Shown: positions 10,161 to 20,171, counted from the stretch's first letter. The stretch: DNA of 64,000 bases from Bacteroidota bacterium (GCA_016718875.1 JADKBL010000006.1:1-64000); one strand, 5' to 3'. Notes: generated by a model from the sequence alone, not told the origin. Program-made: numbers and translations.

Positions 10161-11359
10161 CTAAGCCAAAACACTTTCGGTTCGAATCTGTTTATGCCGG
10201 TTATTGAAATAATTGAATAAAAAGGATAAACAAAGAGCATTAAAAATAACATCGAGTAAATTAAGAAAATTTGAAAAAATTAGTAGCGCTATAGTTGTAA
10301 GCAAAATACTAAATGTTGTAATACCTACTATTGGGCATTTAACTATTACAAATTTTGATAATAAAATGAACAAAACCAGAAAAGGAGCATAATTATCATA
10401 CCAAGCCATCCTTCAGATAATAACCGATTACAAAAAAGTTCCAACAGTAAGATGAGGATGTATTAAGTAAATTTGAGGTTTAATTAGATTATAATCCTTT
10501 TCAAGTCTATTTGTGATACTATTAGGAATTATACTGAAAAAAAGGAAATTCTTTAAATCATTCCATAAAAAAAAACCATCATTTTCATCTATATTTTTTT
10601 GCAGATTAGCTAAAGGAGATGATATATATAGATAGGTCAAATAATGGTTATAATTTAGTCCTGAATTCACAAAGGTCTCACTTGCGCCAAGCTCTTCCAA
10701 AACATATGATTTACTTAAATTACTTCTAAGAGCACCATATCCACCAAAAAGGAAAGAAAACAAGGGCAACACACTAAAAAATAGGATAATTTTCCTTATA
10801 CTCAAATTAATCCTGAACAATAAATAGACACATGAGTGATGATCCTAATATCAAATTACTGCTGATCTCCTAAAAATGATAAGCTGAAATAAGAGTATTA
10901 TAATAGTGTACAACAAATATCTTTTTTTCTTATTTCAAAGGTAGGATTGAAATAATAAAATGGAAAAAAAAATACTCATAAGTGAAACAAAGGATCAATA
11001 TGGATATTCCAAAATCCAAATGGTTTTGATCTTTCAGTATTGGCAAATAGCCCATTAATAGTACATTAAATTCCCATACATAAAATAAAGAAAAAAAATA
11101 ATGTCGTTCAGAAATTGCTGACCCTTACGATGACAATAGAATTGAATTTCAATATAAATTTATTGCCTTCATATTTTCCGATCATGGCAAATATGCTAAA
11201 GAAAAAGTAAAGAAGACAATCAGACTTCCAGACAATTCAGGATAAATACTGCTAACCCCATAAATAAAAAACCAGGGCTAAACCGAAGGAAAAACAATAA
11301 ATATAAAAAGGATTTAATAACCAGAGAATATCTATTTCTTTACTTAGAAACTTAGTCAT
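10161..11359 (-). pseudogene. Wzy-like oligosaccharide repeat-unit polymerase, heavily frameshifted
   Basis: Polytopic membrane protein joined from several frames. The N-terminus at 11359 reads KFLSKEIDILWLLNPFYIYC, then IYPELSGSLIVFFTFSLAY, then shifted fragments YLPILKDQNHLDFGISI. This layout resembles Bacteroidota repeat-unit polymerases with a conserved G-Y-x-P-L and FGI segment. Open pieces at 10820-10428 and 10409-10161 add NSGLNYNHYLTYLYISSPLANLQ, LIHPHLTVGTF and GMAWYDNYAPFLVL plus C-terminal helices. At least five frame changes are needed in about 1.2 kb. The ATG overlaps the stop of the upstream glycosyltransferase gene. The Wzy role (periplasmic polymerisation of repeat units) is inferred from helix-rich composition, these motifs and locus context. 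Confidence 0.55.
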
Positions 11360-12433
11360 TAAGGATTGATGTTAGCCAGATTGATAGCTCAAGATTCAAA
11401 ATAAATTCATCTACAGGAAAGGAAACATCTTCGATTACCCAATTAAAATCAATATTAGGGCTTACGGTATCAATTATATGAATCTGGTCAGTATTATAAA
11501 AGTGCTCACTTTTTTATATACATATTTGTTGTAATTACTTTTTTACCCTTCGATAAAGCATCTATTAATCTGTGAGTGTATCCTTTCTGCTCTGGGTAGG
11601 GAAGATCAAGCACAACTTTAGAATCAAGCATATGCCTTTGAATATCAGTGAATAAGATGCTTTGTTTAATAACAAATTCACTTTTAAATATTCCTTCTAC
11701 AGCCTCATAATTAGAAACATAGTCAGCTATCCATTCTTTTGAAGCCTTAATTCTTTTAAGAAAAATGTAAAATAAATAATTATGATAGAATGTTTTATAC
11801 CAAGGCCATAATTTAATAAACAGATTACTACTCCTTTTCTTAGTCATTTCATCAATCTGTTCAACGACTAAATATCTATAAAGACTAAATTTACCAACAA
11901 AAAAAAGATCATGTTTTAAAGAAGTAACATCATTATCCTGCTTAATATAGAAATTGAGTTTAAATAAGATATTATACTTAGCTGCATCATCGGGATCAAA
12001 AGTATGACCCTATCAAAAGCTTAATCTCGCTTTTCAGTTATATACATTGAGGAGGGATCCCAAAGGTAAAGCATGGATTTAAATGATTGGTTTCCCTTCT
12101 CTAAGTCTTTAAGCAAATAAGGACTAACGGAATAGGCATTAATCGAAAAAGAACATCAAACTTTTTCCACCTAATTTGTTAGGCTTTTTTTTTATACTTA
12201 TAGAAAATATGAGGCGAGAAAAGAAGAAAATAGATCCTTCTGATGATCCTTAAATTTGTTTTAGAAACATGATAATCAAAATGAAAATTCTTATTTTCAA
12301 CCCAATCTACCTCATAGTCTAAAGATTTAAGTCTTGCTTTAATTACAGATTCTATTCCGTAATATTTTGAAGACAATAGTAAAATCCTCTTTGACAATTG
12401 ATCTAAATTAAGAACTGTATTGCTTATAAACAC
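11352..12433 (-). pseudogene. Putative glycosyltransferase (CgeB-like), frameshifted
   Basis: Starts with a Rossmann-like strand, KRILLLSSKYYGIESVIKARL, followed by LGYEVDWVENK-type sequence (here SLDYEVDWVENKNF). A later piece (11847 to 11506) has SKVVLDLPYPEQKGYTHRLIDALSKGKKVITTN, which resembles the sugar-nucleotide half of GT-B enzymes of the CgeB kind (THRxxDALxxGKKVITTN). The tail IDFNWVIEDVSFPVDEFI ends at 11352 and overlaps the wzy start. Several frame changes fall between 12180 and 11850. The exact start is uncertain because the end of fcl overlaps it; a GTG at 12433 or a TTG near 12397 are candidates. A role in adding a sugar to the lipid-linked repeat unit is inferred. Confidence 0.5.
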
Positions 12434-13551
12434 CTTTTATACCTTCGAATATAGTAGTCTTCATGATAAACTAGATTACTCATTATTGTTATATCCAGTA
12501 CTTTCCTGATTGTTCCATCAGGCTTAGAATTATCCCATTTTAATTCTCCCTTAAATCCAATAATCGACTTTATTAGTTCTGCAAGTTCTGCAATTGTCTG
12601 GTCTTTTCCTGACCCGATATTAACCTGCGTATTCTTAATTTCTGAGACCTTTGATTGATTACCGGTTATCAAATCGCTAAATCTGAATCACATCATCACA
12701 GGGAAAATACAGGGCCCTCGACCATGACATAGGAATTAGAGCGGTAAGGTGAACCAGGGACCCCAGAGAGTTATAGAAGAAGGTTTGGGTTTGAGAGGTA
12801 AGGGGTTTGGGGTTGGGGGTTGGGGGTGGGGGTTGGTGGGTGATGAGAGTTGTTATATTTACCAAATATTTACCAATTTTCTAAGATCTCAAGATTAAAT
12901 TCTCATTAACACCTTCGATAGGTAGCTTTTTAAAATCCCAACCTTTGTTTAGCTGTCATTGTTTTCAAGACATTTTCCCAGATGCATTTTACGTATCAGA
13001 GCTGGGAGAACATGTGAAGTATCAAGATTATAATTATCATTGGGACCATAAAGATTTGTTGGCATAACAGATATGAAATTTGTTCCATATTGAAAATTAT
13101 ATGACTCACACATCTTAATACCAGCAATTTTTGCGATAGCATATGGTTCATTTGTATATTCCAGTTCACCTGTCAAAAGGTATTCTTCCTTTATCGGTTT
13201 AGGGCAATTCTTGGGATATATACAGGAACTCCCTAAGAATAAAAGTTTTTTTACTCCGTTAATATAGCTCTGATGAATGATGTTATTCTGTATCATCAGA
13301 TTTTCATAGATAAACTCAGCCCTGTATTTATTATTTGAAAGTATACCTCCAACTTTTGCGGCAGCCATAAAAACATATTTAGGCTTTTCGTTTAAAAAAA
13401 CTCAGTAACTATTTGCTGATTTGTAAGATCAAAAGGAGGATATGGCGTAAAGACAAGATTATCATAACCTTCTGCTTTTAGTTTTCTAACAATAGCACTC
13501 CCAACCATTCCGTTATGACCGGCGATATATATTTTGCTATTCTTATCCATA
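12408..13551 (-). pseudogene. fcl: GDP-L-fucose synthase-like epimerase/reductase, broken
   Basis: Converts GDP-4-keto-6-deoxy-mannose from Gmd to GDP-L-fucose. The N-terminus at 13551 reads MDKNSKIYIAGHNGMVGSAI (GxxGxxG), then after a shift KPKYVFMAAAKVGGI, LFLGSSCIYPKNCPKPI, YAIAKIAGIKMCES (YxxxK) and MPTNLYGPNDNY. The C-terminal piece has NIGSGKDQTIAELAELI and SKPDGTIRKVLD, and a last frame ends FEGIKGVYKQYSS at 12408. Between 12672 and 12949 the expected GTGxPxREFLYxDD segment is poorly preserved: only weak echoes remain and a G-run tract occupies 12782-12840. It directly follows gmd. The enzyme family is certain; whether the gene is functional is not. Confidence 0.8.
12782..12840 (+). 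repeat. G-run low-complexity tract inside fcl
   Basis: On the plus strand there are five runs of four or five G between 12802 and 12832 separated by one to three bases, flanked by shorter GGT-rich sequence. This matches the pattern of a G-quadruplex-forming tract. It sits where fcl should encode its conserved substrate-binding segment, and it is unlike the AT-rich neighbours. Confidence 0.75.
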
Positions 13552-13565
13552 ATATCAGTTATTTT

Positions 13566-14609
13566 TTAGTCGATCCTTCGCTTGGCTTTTTCAAAATCAG
13601 CTAAAGTCATTAATCGGACCAAATCCCTGAAAGTTGTTTTTGGTTCCCATCCAAGTTTCCTTTTTGCTTTCGCAGGATCTCCAATGAGCAGGTCTACCTC
13701 TGTCGGACGAAAATATCTGGGATCAATTCCAACAACAGTACGACCGCTTGATTTAAGTATCCCCTTTTCATCAAGACCTCTGCCCTTCCATTCAATTTCT
13801 TCACCTAATACCCTGAAGGTCTCTTCAATAAATTCACGAATTGAATGAGTTTCATTGGTAGCAAGAACATAATCATCCGGTTCATCTGCTTGCAGAATTC
13901 GCCACATCCCATCGACATATTCGGGTGCATATCCCCAGTCACGCTTTGAATCAAGATTACCAAGATAGAGAACGTCCTGAATTCCCAGAACAATTTTTGA
14001 AGCAGCCACAGTTATTTTCCTTGTCACAAAAGTTTTACCTCTTCTTTCACTTTCATGGTTGAAAAGTATTCCGTTACTAGCAAATACATTATAAGCTTCA
14101 CGATAGTTTACCACCACCCAGTAGGCATAAAGTTTTGCAGCAGCATATGGACTTCTAGGATAGAATGGTGTTCTCTCAGTCTGAGGTATTTCCTGTACTT
14201 TGCCATATAATTCTGAAGTTGAGGCCTGGTAAAATCTGGTTTTAATTCCAACCTCCTTTATTGCATCCAGAAATCTTAAAGTTCCAACACCATCAACTTC
14301 TGCGGTATACTCAGGGACTTCAAAGGATACCTGAACATGAGACTGTGCACCCAGATTATAAATCTCTGTTGGCTGAACCCTTTCCACCATTCTGTTCAGG
14401 TTGCTTGAATCAGTTAAATCACCATAATGGAGAAAGAATTTTTTATTAAGATAATCTGGATTATTGTATATATGATCTATCCTGAAAGTATTAAAAGAGC
14501 TTGATCTTCTGATTATGCCATGGACTTCATAACCTTTCTCCAATAACAATTCAGTAAGGTATGAACCATCCTGTCCTGTTATTCCTGAAATCAGTGCAAT
14601 ATTCTTCAT
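13566..14609 (-). CDS. gmd: GDP-mannose 4,6-dehydratase
   Basis: Intact 347-residue extended SDR enzyme producing GDP-4-keto-6-deoxy-mannose in the cytoplasm. Motifs are ALISGITGQDGSYLTELLL (NADP-binding GxxGxxG), HYGDLTDSSNL, NLGAQSHVQVSFE, YQASTSELYGKV, the catalytic SPYAAAKLYAYW (YxxxK), and FNHESERRGKTFVTRKIT, all hallmarks of Gmd. Length is slightly short of the usual 360-375. It lies 14 bases upstream of fcl, so the pair would make GDP-L-fucose or a related 6-deoxyhexose. The upstream neighbour is the fused nucleotidyltransferase-GHMP kinase. Confidence 0.95.
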   Translation of the reverse strand: MKNIALISGITGQDGSYLTELLLEKGYEVHGIIRRSSSFNTFRIDHIYNNPDYLNKKFFLHYGDLTDSSNLNRMVERVQPTEIYNLGAQSHVQVSFEVPEYTAEVDGVGTLRFLDAIKEVGIKTRFYQASTSELYGKVQEIPQTERTPFYPRSPYAAAKLYAYWVVVNYREAYNVFASNGILFNHESERRGKTFVTRKITVAASKIVLGIQDVLYLGNLDSKRDWGYAPEYVDGMWRILQADEPDDYVLATNETHSIREFIEETFRVLGEEIEWKGRGLDEKGILKSSGRTVVGIDPRYFRPTEVDLLIGDPAKAKRKLGWEPKTTFRDLVRLMTLADFEKAKRRID

Positions 14610-14630
14610 TTAAAACAATTTGCTTATTTA

Positions 14631-15790
14631 CTAAAGCCAATAATCCTTTACTCTTATTTTTATGCGAATAGAATTTGGGATATCATTTTCACTTATCAGG
14701 ATAAGATAACCTCCGCCTCCGGCACCTGAAAGTTTCCATGAAAGAGCAATATCCCTATACTTATCGATTACTTCAGAAATTTTCTGATTCATCATTTTAG
14801 GAAACATAGTAATCTGGGCATTGAAAGATTCAGAGAATCCACCTGAGAATGTTACAATATCCTTTTTAAGAAGACCCTTCCATGTTTTATCAGCAGCTTC
14901 TGTAAGATTTCTGACATTCTCAGAAGTAATATTGGTATTCTCAAGTACTACAAAATCAGCAGGTCTTGGCCATAATGTAACCATATAAAGCCTATCCTCG
15001 AGCCATTTTATCGTTGAAAGATCTGAGATTGTTTCCAAACTAGATGGCCAATATTCACCTTTTTCATAAAAAAATCTGTTAATCCCTGGCATTGCAATAC
15101 CTATTGAATCCTGTGATCCACTTACATCCTTTGTTCCAGGATCATTATCATAACGAAAAAGTATCTTTGCAAGTTTCTCAGGATTCTCCATTGGAAACTG
15201 GTAATTCCAGAGTTCTATTGCCTTTTTTCGAGTGCTTGTTGCCATACCCGACCTTTCATTGAATTCAATGGTAGGTTCTATGGAAGTTGTAATAGCCCAC
15301 CCGGGTGAAATTTTGAAACATATGGCTGATCAATCCAGGTACCGGCAAGATCAATCCTGTAAGGAATAGGTGTTATCTCTTTTCTGAGTGATGTTGTGGA
15401 ACGGGTTGGCAGGTTAGCATATGGAATCCTCTTAAGCACTTTATATTCTATTCTTAATTCTTTGCAGATTTTTTCCTTTTCCGGTGTGTTCCCGTCCTCA
15501 TTCACAACAAAAACGTCAGGTCCAAGCTTTTTCATATCATCCAGGAAATCCAAAATTCCATCTCCTGAGTTTATTTTTACAGAATGCACGCATGAAAGAG
15601 CTTCAAGCATGTATTTTCTTTCTTCTTCGGAGTTAATCGTCTTCCGTCCCTTCAATTCATTTATCGTTGCATCTGATCCCAATCCTACATAAACGTCCCC
15701 TAATTGACACGCTTCCTTTAAAAAAGCAACATGACCGGAATGGAGTAAATCAAAACATCCGCTGACAAAAACTTTTTTGCGGTCTGACAT
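14631..15790 (-). CDS. Fused nucleotidyltransferase and GHMP sugar kinase, frameshifted
   Basis: Residues 1 to about 130 form a cytidylyltransferase-like (HldE/RfaE C-domain type) module: VFVSGCFDLLHSGHVAFLKEA with the HxGH motif, and PDVFVVNEDG. It continues in frame into PYRIDLAGTWIDQPYVSKFHPG, the N-terminal signature of GHMP kinases. One base is missing at the CCCGGG near 15266; restoring it gives GWAITTSIEPTIEFNERSG and joins the kinase body, with WKLSGAGGGGYLIL as the C-terminal glycine-rich motif. Restored length is about 386 residues. A kinase plus nucleotidyltransferase pairing suggests sugar-1-phosphate formation and activation, next to gmd and fcl. The sugar (fucose, a heptose or another) cannot be decided here. 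Confidence 0.75.
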
Positions 15791-15822
15791 TTTCTTTATC
15801 GTTGAATTATTATTCTTGTTTG

Positions 15823-17727
15823 TTAAGATTTATGCAATTCAGCATAATTGCTGCTATAGCCCGGAACAATATCCATCATTGCTTCAATTACCTCAGTTCC
15901 AGTTTTATTGTATATATCTGCCAGGGTAGTGTTTATTTTGGGAATTATGCATTCATAATCAGCATCTGCAACCTTAGCAATGCTGATCTTTGGATTATAT
16001 GTAGTTAACTGCTGCTCGGTTTCTGCAAAAAGTTCTTCATAAAGCTTTTCTCCTGGACGCAGTCCAATGAATTTAATATCTATGTCCTCATATGGGGTAA
16101 GACCTGAAAGACGGATAAGCTTGAGTGCAAGATCCATTATCTTTACTGGCTTACCCATATCAAAAATAAATATTTCTCCTCCTTTGCCCATAAATCCTGC
16201 CTCAAGAACAAGCTGACAGGCTTCAGGTATGGTCATAAAAAACCTGGTTATTTCAGGATGAGTTATAGTTAAAGGCCCACCATCAGCAATTTGTTTCCGG
16301 AATAATGGAATCACAGATCCGTTTGAACCCAGCACATTACCAAATCTTGTTGTAATGAATTTAGTCTTAACATCTGATCTCATGGCCTGAGCATGAACAA
16401 GCAACTCACACACCTTTTTTGTCGCCCCCATAACATTGGTAGGATTCACTGCCTTGTCCGAGGATATCATTACAAATTTTTCTGCTTTATACTTTATTGC
16501 AAGATCCGAAATCACTTTAGTCCCTCCTACATTTGTCCTGAATGATTCATGCGGATTAGCTTCCATAACCGGCACATGCTTATATGCTGCAGCATGGAAA
16601 ACAATATCAGGACAATACCTGCGGAATACAAAATCCATTTTCAGCTCATTGGTAACATCTCCAATAATAAGCTTATATGATGCGACGGGAAAACTCTCCT
16701 TGAGTTCGTTATTGAGATAAAATGAGGGTGTCTCTGACTGATCAACCAGAATAAGTCTTTTGTAATCAAACTTCATCAGTTGGCGTACAATCTCTGAACC
16801 AATTGATCCGGCAGCACCGGTAACCAGGATTGTCTTGCCTTTTAAGCCTTCCTGAATTCTATTGAGGTCCAAAGTAATTGGATCTCTTCCCAGAAGATCC
16901 TCAAGTTTAACCTTTTGTATCTTTTTAACATCTAACTGACCATTTAACCATGAATCGAATGACGGTGCTTCGAGTATTTCACAGCCAAGATCAATAACTG
17001 ATTCAATTACCTCTTTCTTTTTGGCAGAAGAAATCTTATTGATTGATATGATAAATGCACTGATCTCCTCTTTTTCAATAAAATCTTTTGTGAGTATCTG
17101 CCGTGAATATACCGGGTAACCATTGACCTTCTTGCCCTGAATTTTTCTGTCATCATCAACAAAACATTTCACTTTATACTGTCCCCTGGTATCACCGTCA
17201 ATTACTCTTCTGACATTTAATCCCATATCACCTGATCCATATATAATTACATTCTTTTTGGAAGACTTTATGGATGATGCAAACTGATAAAAAATCTTTA
17301 CAAAGACCCTGAAGAGAAACATAAAAAATGTAACTGCCCCATTATGTATAATTAGAATGGAAATTGGTATATTGAACAATTGTTGCCATTCGTTCTTTCT
17401 GCTGAAAAGTGTAATAACGATCAATGCTATAACTGCAGAAAAATCAGAAAGTAGTATTTTATAAGTATCATTAATAGTGGTATGTCTTATCATTCCATGA
17501 TAAGATTTATAGACCAGCATGAAAAAAGTATATACAGTGAGTACTATCAATGTCTGCCTGAAAACAGTTGACAAATCAAACATATAATTCTCAAAATTAA
17601 ACCTAAGCATATAAGCGATTAGGAATGAGAAATATACAACAGACATATCAATAAGCAGTACCATCCACCGTGGAAGTGAATGGTTATGAAAAATACTAAG
17701 AATTCTGCCTTTTAATAACTCAACCAT
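15823..17727 (-). CDS. WbpM/CapD-type membrane UDP-sugar 4,6-dehydratase
   Basis: Intact 634-residue protein. Four hydrophobic helices fall within the first 160 residues, then a CoA-binding-like Rossmann module (VIIYGSGDMGLNV) and a C-terminal catalytic SDR domain from about residue 290 with ILVTGAAGSIGSEIV. The catalytic segment is SSDKAVNPTNVMGATKK, in which methionine replaces the usual tyrosine of YxxxK, as in PglF/WbpM. The tail has LRPGEKLYEELF. The family converts UDP-GlcNAc to UDP-2-acetamido-2,6-dideoxy-4-keto-hexose with retention, feeding QuiNAc, FucNAc or bacillosamine branches. It is probably the source of the second N-acetylated deoxysugar of this glycan. A TAAGTTTG box lies 18 bases upstream of the start. 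Confidence 0.92.
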   Translation of the reverse strand: MVELLKGRILSIFHNHSLPRWMVLLIDMSVVYFSFLIAYMLRFNFENYMFDLSTVFRQTLIVLTVYTFFMLVYKSYHGMIRHTTINDTYKILLSDFSAVIALIVITLFSRKNEWQQLFNIPISILIIHNGAVTFFMFLFRVFVKIFYQFASSIKSSKKNVIIYGSGDMGLNVRRVIDGDTRGQYKVKCFVDDDRKIQGKKVNGYPVYSRQILTKDFIEKEEISAFIISINKISSAKKKEVIESVIDLGCEILEAPSFDSWLNGQLDVKKIQKVKLEDLLGRDPITLDLNRIQEGLKGKTILVTGAAGSIGSEIVRQLMKFDYKRLILVDQSETPSFYLNNELKESFPVASYKLIIGDVTNELKMDFVFRRYCPDIVFHAAAYKHVPVMEANPHESFRTNVGGTKVISDLAIKYKAEKFVMISSDKAVNPTNVMGATKKVCELLVHAQAMRSDVKTKFITTRFGNVLGSNGSVIPLFRKQIADGGPLTITHPEITRFFMTIPEACQLVLEAGFMGKGGEIFIFDMGKPVKIMDLALKLIRLSGLTPYEDIDIKFIGLRPGEKLYEELFAETEQQLTTYNPKISIAKVADADYECIIPKINTTLADIYNKTGTEVIEAMMDIVPGYSSNYAELHKS

Positions 17728-17744
17728 TATATAACTATCTGATG

Positions 17745-17752
17745 CAAACTTA
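17745..17752 (-). promoter_or_regulatory. Bacteroidota -7 box upstream of the WbpM-like gene
   Basis: Reads TAAGTTTG on the minus strand, matching TAnnTTTG, 18 bases before the ATG at 17727. No clear TTTG -33 partner is present at the usual 19-base spacing. Confidence 0.5.
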
Positions 17753-17900
17753 GTTAAAATCTATTAAAAAAGTATTGAAAGGGTTCAATTTTGAATAACT
17801 ACTTCTTATGTCCGGACATGCTTTCGCCCCGTCAGCCACATATATAATATACAATATGTAACTGAATAACAGTTATTTAATACTTTACTTGTAACAAATG

Positions 17901-18887
17901 TTACAAATTATTCCAATACCATTCTACAGCCTCATTTAATCCCTGCTCAACTGTATGATTAGGTTTGTAATTAAGCTTTTCCTTCGCTTTTTCAACAGAA
18001 GCCAGTGAATGAGGTATATCTCCTGCCCTGAATGGTCCATATTCAGGTTCAATTAATGCTATACTATTATCATATTGGGAAGCATATTCTCTTATCATCT
18101 TAAATAACTGATTAAGAGTGGTACGCTCACCATGAGCAACGTTATAAACCTGATTAAGTGATGATTTGTCATTCATAAGAGCCGAAAGATGATTAACCTG
18201 AATTACATTGTCAATATACGTAAAATCACGTGAAACTGAACCATCACCATTTATAAGCGGCCGTTCATGCTTCATCAGGGTTTTAACAAACTTCGGTATC
18301 ACAGCAGCATATGCACCATCAGGATCCTGGCGCCTTCCAAAAACATTAAAGTACCTTAAACCAATAACTTCTATTCCATATGTTTTTGAGAAAATATCAG
18401 CATACAACTCATTCACATACTTTGTAATAGCATAAGGTGAAAGAGGTGATCCGATCTTATCTTCAATTTTCGGAAGATCAGGATGATCTCCGTATGTTGA
18501 AGAACTTGCAGCATAAATGAAGCGCTTAACTCCTGCCTCTTTGGAAGCAAAAAGCATTTTAACAAAACCACCGATATTTACATCGGTAGTAGTAACCGGA
18601 TCTTTGATTGAACGGGGTACAGATCCCAACGCAGCCTCGTGAAAAACATATTCAACGCCTGAAACTGCAGTTACACAATCATCAGGATTGCGTATATCTC
18701 CTTCAATTAGTTTGTAACGGGGATTACCTAGGAAGCTTTCAATATTTTTCCGCTTACCAGTGGAAAAATTATCAAGGCATACTACCTCATTTCCTGCGTC
18801 AAGCAATGATTCTGTAAGATTTGAGCCTATAAACCCTGCTCCTCCTGTAACCAGTACTCTTCTATTCCTCAATAACCTCTCCATCAA
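17901..18887 (-). CDS. WbpP/TviC-type UDP-GlcNAc 4-epimerase
   Basis: Extended SDR of 328 residues with NAD-binding VLVTGGAGFIGSNL, then VCLDNFSTGKRKNI, YVFHEAALGSVPRSIKDP (the SVPRS motif of the WbpP/TviC group), AASSSTYGDHP and the catalytic SPYAITKYVNELY. The family interconverts UDP-GlcNAc and UDP-GalNAc, or their uronic acids, in the cytoplasm. It precedes the WbpM-like dehydratase by 173 bases and follows the 2-epimerase by 58, so all three UDP-HexNAc-modifying enzymes are clustered. Substrate assignment is by family only. The second ATG, five residues downstream of a weak first one, is also possible. Confidence 0.85.
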   Translation of the reverse strand: MMERLLRNRRVLVTGGAGFIGSNLTESLLDAGNEVVCLDNFSTGKRKNIESFLGNPRYKLIEGDIRNPDDCVTAVSGVEYVFHEAALGSVPRSIKDPVTTTDVNIGGFVKMLFASKEAGVKRFIYAASSSTYGDHPDLPKIEDKIGSPLSPYAITKYVNELYADIFSKTYGIEVIGLRYFNVFGRRQDPDGAYAAVIPKFVKTLMKHERPLINGDGSVSRDFTYIDNVIQVNHLSALMNDKSSLNQVYNVAHGERTTLNQLFKMIREYASQYDNSIALIEPEYGPFRAGDIPHSLASVEKAKEKLNYKPNHTVEQGLNEAVEWYWNNL

Positions 18888-18945
18888 CCACTGCTAAAAT
18901 TCATGCAATTTTACAAAAAATATATTGGTTTTTTGTTGAACATCA

Positions 18946-20109
18946 TCATCTATTTTCAAACAACTGTAATATCTCTCCCAGAATGAATTCTGCTGCCTTT
19001 CCGTCTCCGTAAAATGCAGGGTAATCTAAACCTTCTTTAAGCTCCATAAAATGAATGAATTCTTCTGTTATTTTATAAGTATCTGCATCCACCAGTTTAG
19101 CAGTCCCATTTACGACTAATTCCACCCATTCTGTCTCCTTCCGCAATACAATACAGGGTTTTTTAAAAAAATGTGATTCCTTCTGGACTCCTCCTGAATC
19201 AGTAATTATCATCCTGCAATGCTTCTCGAGAAGAATCATCTCAAGAAAAGAAACGGGAGGGATGATGCTTACAAATCTGCTATTGGTCAATTCTCTGTGT
19301 AATTCTATAAGTTTTGTTTTCAAAGAGACAATTGTACGGGGATGAAAAGGCATAATAAGCCGAATGTTATTCAATTCTGCCAGATGCATAAGAGTTGACA
19401 GAATTGCACTTAGCTTATCAGTATCATCGGTATTTGAGTCCCTGTGAATGGTTACAAGCACATATTCATCTTTTTTTACAGATAACTGATCTAATAGTCC
19501 TGCCTTCTTTTTTTCTGCAAGCTCTGAATAAAAGAGGGTATTATCATACATAATATCCCCTGTCAGAAATATTTTCGGATTACTAATAGTATATGGGGGA
19601 CTGTTCTCAGGTCTGAACCCTTCATTCATCAGGTTTTTAAATGCCGCATTTGTAGGTGCGAAAAGCAATGTTGAGGAGTGATCACACATAATCCTGTTGA
19701 TCTCCTCAGGCATTGTTTTATTAAATGACCTGAGCCTGGCTTCTATATGAACCACAGGACAATGAAGCTTTGATGCAGCAATTGCACCTGCAAGGGAAGA
19801 ATTTGTATCTCCGTATAAAATGACACAATCCGGCTTCTCTTTAAGGATTATCTCTTCTATACCCGTTATCATTAAAGATGTCTGTTTACCATGGCCAGCT
19901 GATCCTACTCCAAGATTATAATCCGGCTTATGTATTTCAAGCTCATCAAAAAAGACATCTGACATCTCTTTATCATAGTGCTGACCGGTATGAACAAGTA
20001 CCTCCAGAATATCTTCAGGAAAGTGCATTCTGACAGCCCTGCTGATAGCAGAAGCTTTTATGATCTGAGGTCTTGCGCCAACAATATTCAGCAACTTAAT
20101 CCGGGACAT
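18946..20109 (-). CDS. Non-hydrolysing UDP-N-acetylhexosamine 2-epimerase (WecB/WbpI group)
   Basis: GT-B-fold epimerase of 387 residues. The opening GARPQIIKASAIS is the variant typical of the WbpI-like subgroup; classical WecB has GTRPE. Further motifs are VLVHTGQHYD, ILYGDTNSSLA with Asp101, EINRI with Glu135/136, VTIHRDSN, and ITDSGGVQKE near the C-terminus. Position 125 is arginine in HIEARLRSFN where the family nearly always has glycine, one base away from a glycine codon. It would make a ManNAc-type or other 2-epimerised UDP-sugar for the polysaccharide. It is likely the first gene of this minus-strand run: a TATCTTTG box lies upstream and a terminator separates it from rny. Confidence 0.88.
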   Translation of the reverse strand: MSRIKLLNIVGARPQIIKASAISRAVRMHFPEDILEVLVHTGQHYDKEMSDVFFDELEIHKPDYNLGVGSAGHGKQTSLMITGIEEIILKEKPDCVILYGDTNSSLAGAIAASKLHCPVVHIEARLRSFNKTMPEEINRIMCDHSSTLLFAPTNAAFKNLMNEGFRPENSPPYTISNPKIFLTGDIMYDNTLFYSELAEKKKAGLLDQLSVKKDEYVLVTIHRDSNTDDTDKLSAILSTLMHLAELNNIRLIMPFHPRTIVSLKTKLIELHRELTNSRFVSIIPPVSFLEMILLEKHCRMIITDSGGVQKESHFFKKPCIVLRKETEWVELVVNGTAKLVDADTYKITEEFIHFMELKEGLDYPAFYGDGKAAEFILGEILQLFENR

Positions 20110-20134
20110 TATTACAGCTTTTTCAAACAGTCAA

Positions 20135-20142
20135 CAAAGATA
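20135..20142 (-). promoter_or_regulatory. Bacteroidota -7 box upstream of the 2-epimerase gene
   Basis: Reads TATCTTTG on the minus strand, 26 bases before the start at 20109, downstream of the rny terminator hairpin. The -33 element is not evident. Confidence 0.55.
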
Positions 20143-20171
20143 GAAAAAAATCGTTTGGTCGATCTCATGTT

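Noticed and set aside
12677..12865. Proline-rich 62-residue reading frame on the minus strand
   Set aside because: It is a reading of the G-run tract inside fcl; the Pro/Thr-rich part is low complexity and the end is a remnant of fcl.
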